From assembly GCA_026709745.1 (NCBI GenBank), contig JAPOSJ010000050.1:1-5094 (forward strand): 5,094 nt of DNA, written 5' to 3'. The notes beneath the pieces are model-generated. The model saw only the letters and a list, made by a program, of their open reading frames with translations, was not told the origin of the DNA and made no database searches. Of this stretch, positions 1 through 5,094 are shown piece by piece. Position 1 is the first letter of the stretch; every line of letters begins with the position of its first letter. The position numbers were made by a program, and so were the translations under genes. The stretch comes from Candidatus Dadabacteria bacterium. Lineage in GTDB: Bacteria; Desulfobacterota_D; UBA1144; Nemesobacterales; Nemesobacteraceae.

Positions 1-138
1 GATACGGTTCAAGAGACCGTCGCGCTGTTTCATCAGCGCTGGAGTGAGGAGAAGACAAATCTTCCCTTATCGGGTGATGTGGTGAGGGCCCTTGAGGATC
101 ATTTAAGAACTGTTCCATTCTGCGTGCGTGATCGGTAG
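1..138 (+). CDS. 3' end of an unidentified protein (partial)
   Basis: Frame 1 is open from the first base to a TAG at 136-138, giving the last 45 residues of a protein whose start lies outside the window. The tail is rich in charged and aromatic residues (for example FHQRWSEEK near the beginning and LEDHLRTVPF near the end) and reads like the soluble, helical C-terminus of a real protein. It has no signal peptide, membrane segment or catalytic motif that I can name. I do not recognise the family. Codon use resembles the better-supported genes downstream. It could belong to the same accessory island, but the 460 bases that follow without a clear gene argue against an operon with the ATPase. 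Coding status is fairly likely; function is unknown. Confidence 0.5.
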   Translation, partial: DTVQETVALFHQRWSEEKTNLPLSGDVVRALEDHLRTVPFCVRDR

Positions 139-163
139 CAACTCCGCTATTAATACAAGCAGT

Positions 164-196
164 CTGCCCGGGATTCCGGCAGCAAGGTAAGTTTTT
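164..196 (+). terminator. weak candidate hairpin terminator
   Basis: An imperfect inverted repeat follows the first gene. CTGC at 164-167 and CGG at 169-171 pair with CCG at 176-178 and GCAG at 179-182, with one bulged C at 168 and a GATT loop. A run of five T's at 192-196 follows, but about nine bases after the stem, which is further than in a typical intrinsic terminator. The position just downstream of the stop at 138 fits termination; the geometry is poor. Confidence 0.25.
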
Positions 197-255
197 ATCC
201 GTGTTAACAATATAAGCCGATTGTTGGGGCATAATAAAGGCGCTTTGCTTCTTCA

Positions 256-462
256 ATGCTTGTGGAAACTGTTTTTTTTGGCGGTACCACTCAAAGTAGA
301 CTTCTCCGAGAGGCTCTCCCCCTGCCTAAGTTTCCTCAGGTTTTCCCGTTGGACTTTGATCGGAAGGGGGTTACTGTCTTTCGGAAGATGTATTCTGTAC
401 GTGACAACGGATTTTCACCTTTCCACCCATTTGTTAATTCTTCGTTGTATAATGATTTATGA
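256..462 (+). CDS. doubtful 68-residue hypothetical protein or gene fragment
   Basis: An ATG at 256 opens 68 codons ending at TGA 460-462. The translation is mixed polar and aromatic (VFPLDFDRKGVTVFRKMYS in the centre), more protein-like than the overlapping frame that starts with TTG at 221. No Shine-Dalgarno sequence precedes the ATG, and in-frame stops at 232-237 lie just upstream. No domain is recognised. A second open stretch in the same frame (481-567) follows two closely spaced stops, so this may be part of a decayed gene rather than an expressed small protein. Chance open reading is equally possible. Confidence 0.2.
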   Translation: MLVETVFFGGTTQSRLLREALPLPKFPQVFPLDFDRKGVTVFRKMYSVRDNGFSPFHPFVNSSLYNDL

Positions 463-541
463 TTCTAGGTAGAGTGGGACTTGTCGGTTTTGAGACCAGA
501 GATCGAGGACATACTCGGTCATCATGAATTTGCAGGGAAAA

Positions 542-570
542 TTGAGCGAAGTTTTGTGGGCAGTTGATAT
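542..570 (+). promoter_or_regulatory. candidate sigma-70-like promoter for the ATPase-nuclease pair
   Basis: TTGAGC at 542-547 and TGATAT at 565-570 are separated by 17 bases, about 55 bases before the ATPase ATG. The -35 matches four of six consensus bases, the -10 only three of six. Placement and spacing are sensible, but such matches occur often by chance in AT-rich DNA. Confidence 0.25.
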
Positions 571-613
571 GTGATGGAAAATGCTCAATATTTAATCTGT
601 GAAAACAGGTTTT

Positions 614-618
614 GGAGA
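614..618 (+). promoter_or_regulatory. ribosome binding site that decides the ATPase start
   Basis: GGAGA lies seven bases before the ATG at 626. The in-frame GTG at 599, nine codons earlier, has no Shine-Dalgarno sequence before it. The ATG at 626 is therefore the better start. Confidence 0.6.
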
Positions 619-1227
619 CATATCCATGAACAGTTTACTCAAAGGTCTTAACTTCAGGGTTAAAAATCTCGGGATTGTACGAGAAGGGAACTTGACCCAG
701 AAGCCACTGACAGTTTTCTGCGGACCAAACAACAGTGGTAAAACATGGATCATGTACTCTCTTTACCATTTTTATGCACTGCTCTCCAAAGTGGCAAAAT
801 CCAAGAGCGACAGTGTGGATGAGAATCACGAGAGAGTAAGTCTTGAGAAGTTTAACAGATACATGTCGTCTAGGCTTCCCGAACTCTTTAATACTTCTTC
901 AGGGGAGTTTGCCGGGGCGACATTTCAGCTTGAGGCTACGGAGAAAGATTGGCATAAGATTGTCAATGAAGCTTGCGATTCGGCACGGGTTTTTCTTATG
1001 CCGGCTGAACGCAATGGGCTACATCTGTTTTTTCGTGAACTCAGCACGCGACGCACCGCCCTGCTGCATCATGCTTCCAGAGAAAAAATAAACATATCGG
1101 AATTGTTGCGAGACGTTATCCATTCGCGCTACGCTCTTCCTATAGCAGATTATATAAACTGGCTTAACGAATTGCCTGAAAAACAAAAGTCAAAACACAA
1201 TGGTTTTCACGATCACGCCTTGTTATT

Positions 1228-1237
1228 AAAAAAAAAA
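1228..1237 (+). repeat. homopolymer of ten A's inside the ATPase gene
   Basis: Ten consecutive A's occur exactly where the ATPase reading frame breaks. The upstream frame reads TTA AAA AAA AAA TCT, while the downstream half needs TTA AAA AAA AAT CTT, which is one A fewer. Runs of this length are prone to replication slippage, RNA polymerase slippage and sequencing length errors, so the run could be a reversible switch or an artefact. Confidence 0.9.
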
Positions 1238-1779
1238 TCTTGTGGGCGGAAACTACAAGGTTGACGCAAGCAGCGGCACCATTCAGTTCAAGCCCTATCA
1301 GCCCAGACGTGATGGAATAAAAACAAATTTCATGGGTTTGCACATGACTTCCGGCATGGTCAAAAGCTTGTTTGGACTGTGGTTCTATCTGGAAAACCAA
1401 GCTTCAAAGGGTGGTATGCTTATGATTGACGAACCAGAGTTAAACATCCATCCCGAAAGCCAGCGCTACATAGCCCGCCTTCTCGCAAGGCTTGTGAATG
1501 CCGGTCTTAATATTGTCATCAGCACACACAGCGATTACATAGTACGGGAGTTAAATTCATTGATCATGCTGAGCGGGGACAAGAACCAGGAACTGCTCTA
1601 CAGGCACGGATACGATAAGGATGAAGTTCTCAGTGTTGAAAAAGTAGGCGCCTATCTTTTCGACAGACAGGCAGTTGTACCTTTTGAGATAACTCAAGAA
1701 GATGGAATCTACGCTACGACTTTCGATGAAGTTATTGGCAAAATAAACACGACTAATGACGATATTTATTACGGTTTGC

Positions 1780-1784
1780 AGGAG
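1780..1784 (+). promoter_or_regulatory. ribosome binding site of the nuclease-like gene
   Basis: AGGAG ends seven bases before the ATG at 1792 and lies inside the ATPase coding sequence. It selects the ATG at 1792 over an in-frame upstream ATG at 1756, which lacks such a site. The arrangement implies translational coupling to the ATPase. Confidence 0.65.
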
Positions 1785-1791
1785 CAGGGCG

Positions 1792-2328
1792 ATGTCCAAG
1801 GCAGCAATTGATCTAATAAAGCGGACTATTAAAAAAGACTATCATCTGCAAAGGCAGAGTAAAAACTGGTTTCTTGCAAATGATGTAAAACTCCGTGCTC
1901 CCGGCAAGGATTCTCTGGGGTTTTCCTTGGATAATGCGCAAAAACCGCCATTTGCATTTTTTGAGGGTGATCTTCCCGAGCATATGGCGAAAATGTGTGA
2001 TGCCATCATTGCTCTTTCTTTCAGGCAACACCTGTATCTGTTTATTATTGAACAGAAGACATCAAGTCCGGGTGAATATAAAAAACAGACTTCAAACGGA
2101 AAGTACTTCTGCGAATGGCTGTTTTCCCTGTATAAAGAGCATGGACACTGTTTTGATGAGCCGATTTATATAGGACTGCTGATATGGAAACCGCGCGAGT
2201 CTCCACCCAAAGGCAAGACATCGCACAGGAGCAAGCCTGTACTTGGGACGCATCATAATTTCGAATATTTTTTCGAAGAGAAAAACAATCAGAGAATTTG
2301 TCTGCAAAAATTTATTCGGAGTTTATGA
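1792..2328 (+). CDS. small PD-(D/E)xK-like nuclease, partner of the ATPase
   Basis: This 178-residue protein starts at the ATG with AGGAG seven bases upstream and ends at TGA 2326-2328. It overlaps the ATPase gene by 20 bases in another frame, so the two are almost certainly co-translated. What I see is E63, then CDAII with D70, a hydrophobic beta-like stretch LYLFIIEQK with E87 and K89 spaced as E-x-K, and a nearby polar Q99. D...ExK...Q in this order, with hydrophobic residues around each acidic residue, is the core of the PD-(D/E)xK nuclease fold. A second hydrophobic strand (IYIGLLIW, about 125-132) follows. No signal peptide or membrane segment is present. I do not recognise a named family. 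By analogy with other ATPase-plus-small-nuclease defence pairs, I infer that it is a DNA- or RNA-cleaving effector controlled by the ATPase. The nuclease call rests on motif pattern alone. Confidence 0.75.
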   Translation: MSKAAIDLIKRTIKKDYHLQRQSKNWFLANDVKLRAPGKDSLGFSLDNAQKPPFAFFEGDLPEHMAKMCDAIIALSFRQHLYLFIIEQKTSSPGEYKKQTSNGKYFCEWLFSLYKEHGHCFDEPIYIGLLIWKPRESPPKGKTSHRSKPVLGTHHNFEYFFEEKNNQRICLQKFIRSL

Positions 2329-2370
2329 ATTTATTGTGATCGCGTAATTTTCGGTGAAATCATTATGTCG

Positions 2371-2397
2371 TTGTGGAAAGATTGTAGTAACTATAAG
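2371..2397 (+). promoter_or_regulatory. weak candidate promoter for the Xre-ImmA/IrrE operon
   Basis: The 156 bases between the nuclease stop and the next start must hold the promoter if this operon is separate. TTGTGG at 2371-2376 and TATAAG at 2392-2397 are the best pair I see, but their 15-base spacing is short. An 8-base palindrome GCTATAGC at 2429-2436 lies downstream and could be part of an operator for the HTH protein. I see no clear terminator in this gap. Confidence 0.2.
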
Positions 2398-2473
2398 CTA
2401 AGTCCCCACAGACTCTTATGTTTGTATGGCTATAGCTGCGGTGTTAAGAAATGATATGGTTCCGCCATGCTTT

Positions 2474-2478
2474 GGAGG
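2474..2478 (+). promoter_or_regulatory. ribosome binding site supporting a GTG start
   Basis: GGAGG lies six bases before the GTG at 2485. The GTG is followed at once by a protein N-terminus typical of Xre-ImmA/IrrE proteins, which supports the non-ATG start. Confidence 0.65.
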
Positions 2479-2484
2479 TTCTAG

Positions 2485-3630
2485 GTGATACGTGTAAATA
2501 TCAAGCCTGAACTGCTGCGTTGGGCGCGCACGCGTGCGCGTATGGATGCTGAAGTGCTGACTAGGAAGTTTCCCCTATACCGTGAATGGGAAAGAGGGGA
2601 AAAGCAGCCGACATTAAAACAGCTTGAGAAATTTGCGAAGGCTATCCGTGTGCCGACCGGTTTCCTTTTCCTTTCGAGCCCTCCGGATGAAACAAACCCG
2701 GTTCCCGACTTTCGCACTTTGGGTAGTTCTCAAATTGAGCAACCCAGCGTAGATTTGCTTGACACGGTGTATTTATGCCAGCAACGTCAGGAATGGTACC
2801 GGGATTTTGCACGCTTGAACGGAGAAACCAAACTTAAATTCATCGGCTCCGCTACATTGGAAAGTGAAGTTGAGGAGGTTGCCGCAACCATTCGCAGCGC
2901 CCTCGATTTTGATCTGGAGAAGCACCAAGCGCTTCCAACGTGGATCGAAGCCTTGCGTCAGTTCATCGATATGGCGGAGAATCTGGGCGTATTGGTAATG
3001 GTGTCTGGAATTGTGGGCAGCAACACCCATCGGAGGCTTGACCCCAATGAATTCCGGGGATTCGCACTTGTTGAAGATATTGCACCTGTTGTTTTTATTA
3101 ATGGCAGGGACACCAAGTCCGCGCAGATGTTTACTCTTTCTCACGAATTGGCCCATCTCTGGCTTGGTCAGTCGGCTCTTTCAGACAGCAATCCGGCTTC
3201 AGTGCCCCCGAACGAGATTGAAGCTTGGTGCAACAGAGTCGCAGCTGAACTTCTGGTTCCTCTTGCCGTCTTGCGTGAGGAGTACAGCAGGGGCGAAGAC
3301 CTCTCTCTGGCCGTTGTCCGTCTGGGACGGCGGTTCAAGGTAAGCGGTCTTGTTATTCTCAGGCGTATACATGATGCGGGAGGGCTTTCGGAGAGGCAAT
3401 TTCGGGAAGCCTACGAAGATGAACTTAAAAAGCTTAAGAACCTTAAAAAGAGCCAGGGAGGGGATTTCTACCCGACAGAAATCTCAAGAGTCGGTAAAAG
3501 ATTTGCCTGCGCTCTGGTTTCCAGCACTCTTGAGGGTGGAACCTCGTTTACCGAGTCTTTCCGACTTCTTGGATTCCGAAAAATGAAAACCTTTCGAGAA
3601 CTGGCAAAGAGGCTGGGAGTTTTACCCTGA
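2485..3630 (+). CDS. Xre-family HTH and ImmA/IrrE-type metallopeptidase
   Basis: This intact 381-residue protein starts at GTG with GGAGG six bases upstream. Residues about 8-60 form an Xre/Cro-type helix-turn-helix (ELLRWARTRA, then WERGEKQPTLKQLEKFA). The central part is the ImmA/IrrE (DUF955, COG2856) zinc peptidase domain: FTLSHELAHLW contains the HEXXH motif at H220-H224 with catalytic E221. NEIEAWCNRVAAELLVP supplies the third zinc ligand, most likely E246. The length is usual for the class. Family members cleave repressors or antitoxin-like partners (ImmA on ICEBs1 ImmR, IrrE/PprI on DdrO). The stop overlaps the start of a DUF4411 gene by one base (TGATG), an order I recall as a recurrent toxin-antitoxin-like pair. 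I infer that this protein is the antitoxin or regulator and probably represses its own operon through the HTH. It looks fully functional. Confidence 0.93.
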   Translation: MIRVNIKPELLRWARTRARMDAEVLTRKFPLYREWERGEKQPTLKQLEKFAKAIRVPTGFLFLSSPPDETNPVPDFRTLGSSQIEQPSVDLLDTVYLCQQRQEWYRDFARLNGETKLKFIGSATLESEVEEVAATIRSALDFDLEKHQALPTWIEALRQFIDMAENLGVLVMVSGIVGSNTHRRLDPNEFRGFALVEDIAPVVFINGRDTKSAQMFTLSHELAHLWLGQSALSDSNPASVPPNEIEAWCNRVAAELLVPLAVLREEYSRGEDLSLAVVRLGRRFKVSGLVILRRIHDAGGLSERQFREAYEDELKKLKNLKKSQGGDFYPTEISRVGKRFACALVSSTLEGGTSFTESFRLLGFRKMKTFRELAKRLGVLP

Positions 3631-4122
3631 TGTCATACCTTCTTGACACCGAATGTGTTCATAGGGGCGAAAAACCTGCACTACGGGTTTGAGTTCTGCC
3701 CCGCTTTCTGGGACTGGCTCGTTGCGGCAAATGCCAGCGGAGTGGTTTTCAGCACCGAAAAAGTCTATGATGAACTGCTTGCAGGCGATGATGAACTTTC
3801 CGACTGGGCCAGAGGCAGAGACAGAAAATTTTTCCTTCCGCCCGATGAGTCCATACTGTCAGCTCTAAGGGAAGTAAGCGACTGGGTCGCAAGCCAGAAC
3901 TATACCTTTTCGGCCGTGACCATTTTTCTGCAAAGTGCGGATTATTATGTTGTAGTCCAAGCTCTTGCTGCGGAGCATACGGTTGTTACACATGAAGTGC
4001 CTTCGGCCTCTGTTCGGAGAATCAAGATTCCAGATGTATGTATAGGTCTTGGGATCAAGTGCGTGACTCCTTTTGAGATGCTTGAGGTAGAGCGTGTGAG
4101 ATTCGTGCTTGAAACGGCATAG
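3630..4122 (+). pseudogene. DUF4411 PIN-like toxin, frameshifted near its start
   Basis: The ATG at 3630 shares one base with the stop of the peptidase gene, with GGGAG about ten bases upstream. It reads MSYLLDT, then breaks: an extra G at about 3651 (GACACC-G-AATGTG) sends the frame to a TGA at 3690-3692 after 20 codons. Removing one base joins it to the frame that runs to TAG 4122 and gives 163 residues starting MSYLLDTNVFIGAKNLHYGF, a typical DUF4411 N-terminus. PIN-type acidic residues in the repaired protein are D6, probably E48 (VYDELL), D104 (SADYYVV) and E122 (VVTHE) or D135. PIN-like proteins are usually RNases and toxins; the ImmA/IrrE partner upstream fits. As written, a start at TTG 3643 would make 159 residues lacking D6, without a ribosome binding site. 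The toxin is therefore probably inactive, unless the G is a sequencing error. Confidence 0.88.
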
Positions 4123-4130
4123 CAACCAGT

Positions 4131-4144
4131 CTCACTATTGTGAG
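4131..4144 (+). terminator. short hairpin after the toxin gene
   Basis: CTCAC at 4131-4135 and GTGAG at 4140-4144 form a perfect 5-bp stem with a TATT loop, eight bases after the toxin stop. There is no T tract, so it is at best a weak or Rho-assisted end, or an mRNA 3' structure. Confidence 0.25.
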
Positions 4145-4270
4145 GATACATCTGTTGTGTACAATCAATTACCAGAGGCGCTTGAAACGGGACGATATGG
4201 AGAAGATGTTGGGAGAATCTTTTTTCTTTGGCCAAGGTAACTTCACTTTTGATTCGTATGTACCCGAGCA

Positions 4271-4771
4271 GTGGGTCGTTACATCTCCGCAAGTCTGAAG
4301 GACGTGGTCAAACAAGTTGTCCTTTCTCCCATATATCAATCAAGAAATATCTTGGAGGCACTGAGTCGACTTTCTTCAGCCGCTATTGATATTCCTGCCG
4401 CGTGGCTTGAAGGAAAAATCCAAGAGATGCATGCGGAAATAGGTGCCCGAGTTCATCTTATAAAAACATTCGCTGAGCAGATAAAACATCAAATGTAGGT
4501 CAATCCTGAATATGTCCGCAGAGCTGCAAACATATTTCGGACAAAGGATTATTAGTGAATAGGTGAACCTTGAAACTATTTGCGAAGAAGCAGCAGCAAA
4601 AATGATATATTAGAAGACAAACCAAATCTGGAAAAATTAATTGATGATGACTAGCTTAATGTTTTTGAGGAAGAGGCTCGGCATAGAGAGAGCAGCGAAG
4701 ACATACAAAACTACTTCGGGTGTTTCTTAAGTCGGAGAAATAAAAAACCGGAATTGTTTTTGCTTTTATGA
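4271..4771 (+). pseudogene. decayed DUF2806-family gene
   Basis: The first 75 codons (GTG 4271 to TAG 4496-4498) encode a helical segment with AIDIPAAWLEGKIQE. Past the stop the similarity to DUF2806-type proteins continues: VNPEYVRRAANIF in the same frame, then one extra base near 4546-4547, then VNLETICEEAAAKM in the +1 frame (4563-4604), then back to the first frame with an amber at 4652-4654 and LNVFEEEARH, SSEDIQNYFG and a KKP remnant (to about 4750). In intact relatives, as I recall them, this last block reads DDWLNVFEKEA...SSEEMQ.LFGR.LAGEI..PGSFS. The three ambers at 4496, 4560 and 4652, plus the frame changes, make it non-functional. The true 5' end is unclear: 4271 has no ribosome binding site, and a 33-codon ATG frame at 4197-4298 overlaps it. 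DUF2806 function is not established to my knowledge. The relic suggests the island once continued here. Confidence 0.8.
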
Positions 4772-4793
4772 GTATTTCTATTTCCTTGAGTGT

Positions 4794-4873
4794 GGAGGAA
4801 GGGGGCTATGAGCGAGGCAGAGGCTTCACTTCCATATCCATTGCTTTTCACGGGGCAGGAACATGCCTTCTGA
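4794..4873 (+). other. strong ribosome binding site with a 21-codon ATG reading frame
   Basis: GGAGGAA at 4794-4800 stands seven bases before an ATG at 4808, one of the best translation signals in the window. The frame stops after only 21 codons (TGA 4871-4873). The peptide starts MSEAEASLPYPLLFTG and matches nothing I recognise. It could be a leader peptide, or the true start of a gene that is broken before the hydrophobic reading frame at 4942. In its own frame, translation past the TGA stays open to about position 5043. Confidence 0.3.
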
Positions 4874-4941
4874 TTTCTTGATAATGCGCAGCACTCTCAA
4901 CTTTTTTCATGGTGGGATTTCGTAGCGGTTTCTGAGAGGGG

Positions 4942-5094
4942 ATGTTTCTCAGGTGTCTTCTTCCGCTTGCTTGGGAAGTGTGGGAGGAGGGTATTCCTGC
5001 TTTTGGGGAAACTGCCTTATCTTTGCTGTTCGGATTCGGGATGAGTCTCATGAAGGCTATGATTTCAGGAGGTATACTTGCCGGGTACTACGCG
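4942..5094 (+). CDS. partial hydrophobic protein running off the window
   Basis: From ATG 4942, frame 1 is open for 51 codons to the end of the window; the nearest upstream in-frame stop is TGA 4933-4935. The translation contains LPLAWEVWEEGIPAFGE followed by a glycine-rich hydrophobic stretch (ALSLLFGFGMSLMKAMISGG), which looks like a membrane segment. The start is uncertain: purines (GAGAGGGG) directly abut the ATG, too close for a normal ribosome binding site, so the real start may lie upstream in another frame, joined by a frameshift (see the good ATG at 4808), or downstream at ATG 5041. A strong AGGAGGT at 5067-5073 hints at another start near the window edge. I cannot name the family. 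Confidence 0.4.
   Translation, partial: MFLRCLLPLAWEVWEEGIPAFGETALSLLFGFGMSLMKAMISGGILAGYYA

Larger units (their letters stand above)
139..598. other. 460-base stretch without a convincing gene
   Basis: This gap between the upstream gene tail and the ATPase has stops in all forward frames and no recognisable RNA gene. It does contain two protein-like stretches, both in frame 1. Positions 256-462 start with ATG but lack a ribosome binding site. Positions 481-567 start only with TTG and read LRPEIEDILGHHEFAGKIE in the middle. Stops at 460-462 and 466-468 separate them. This pattern could reflect a decayed gene, but I recognise no family in either piece. Nothing convincing was seen on the reverse strand. 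Confidence 0.4.
626..1811 (+). pseudogene. OLD/RecF-like AAA ATPase, split by a frameshift in an A10 run
   Basis: Two overlapping frames together encode one ATPase. The 5' part (626-1264) carries Walker A GPNNSGKT at about residues 33-40. The 3' part, open from about 1230 to TGA 1811, carries an ABC signature-like MTSGM (about 240-244), Walker B MLMIDEPE (about 264-271; acidic pair D268 E269) and the H-motif STHSDY (His about 301). This order is that of SMC/OLD/RecF-type AAA ATPases (AAA_15/AAA_21 group); no TOPRIM nuclease domain follows. Ten A's at 1228-1237 separate the frames. With nine A's the junction reads LLKKNLVGGNYKVD and the protein is 394 residues. As written, translation ends at 1264 after 212 residues without Walker B. 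The 3' end overlaps the next gene by 20 bases, so the ATPase probably works with that nuclease-like partner, perhaps as an invader sensor. The frameshift may be an assembly error, phase variation, slippage or true inactivation. Confidence 0.85.

Noticed and set aside
1226..1244. Programmed -1 ribosomal frameshift at the A run
   Set aside because: Joining the two ATPase halves needs a +1 change (loss of one A), not -1, and fusion by frameshift is not a known feature of this family. RNA polymerase slippage stays possible and is kept as a finding.
626..2328. Assignment of the ATPase-nuclease pair to Gabija, Septu or PARIS
   Set aside because: Gabija carries its nuclease (TOPRIM) domain in the ATPase chain with a UvrD-like partner, Septu uses an HNH partner, and PARIS uses a TOPRIM partner. 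None fits a separate PD-(D/E)xK-like protein.
2773..3156. Reverse-strand 127-codon reading frame inside the peptidase gene
   Set aside because: It is antisense to a well-supported ImmA/IrrE domain and has no recognisable domain; a shadow of the real gene.
4107..4190. 11-base direct repeat GCTTGAAACGG at 4107-4117 and 4180-4190 as an attachment site or CRISPR-like repeat
   Set aside because: Only two copies, short, and one lies in the toxin coding sequence. Repeats of this length are expected by chance somewhere in a 5-kb window.
4496..4654. Three in-frame TAG codons in the DUF2806 relic as a sign of amber recoding (pyrrolysine or reassigned stop)
   Set aside because: The same region needs frameshifts as well, which recoding does not explain, and TAG ends the DUF4411 gene at a natural C-terminus (4120-4122) and the partial gene at 136-138. 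Point-mutation decay is simpler.
4848..5051. Reverse-strand 67-codon reading frame
   Set aside because: Composition is low in hydrophobic core residues and rich in S, P, H and R, no ribosome binding site was noted, and it is antisense to a more plausible forward frame.

Overview
This is a bacterial accessory region of middling GC content (not computed). Every gene I can support lies on the + strand, and most starts are preceded by Shine-Dalgarno sequences. No rRNA, tRNA, integrase, transposase or other taxonomic marker is visible. I can only suggest a mid-GC Gram-negative bacterium, possibly a proteobacterium. The gene content (ATPase plus nuclease, Xre-ImmA/IrrE peptidase plus PIN-like toxin, a DUF2806-like relic) looks like a defence or toxin-antitoxin island, part of which is decaying.

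Layout. Positions 1-138 are the 3' end of an unidentified gene. Positions 139-598 hold no convincing gene, only a weak hairpin and two short protein-like open stretches. Positions 626-1811 encode an OLD/RecF-like AAA (ABC-type) ATPase interrupted by a run of ten A's that puts its two halves in different frames. One A fewer would restore a 394-residue protein with Walker A, signature, Walker B and H motifs. Overlapping its 3' end, 1792-2328 encodes a 178-residue protein with the residue pattern of a PD-(D/E)xK nuclease. Together they form a two-gene ATPase-nuclease cassette whose logic resembles known phage-defence systems; I cannot assign it to a named one.

Positions 2485-3630 encode an intact Xre-type HTH plus ImmA/IrrE metallopeptidase. 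Its stop codon overlaps the start of a DUF4411 (PIN-like) gene at 3630-4122. This pair looks like a regulator/protease-toxin module, but the toxin carries an extra G at about 3651, just after its first catalytic Asp codon. Positions 4271-4771 are a relic of a DUF2806-family gene with several amber stops and at least one frameshift. From 4772 to the end there is a strong ribosome binding site feeding a 21-codon reading frame that stops early, then a hydrophobic reading frame from 4942 that runs off the window.

The main theme is two adjacent two-gene conflict modules, each with one single-base lesion, next to a clearly dead gene. Whether the two single-base lesions are real (phase variation, inactivation) or sequencing errors cannot be decided from the sequence alone.
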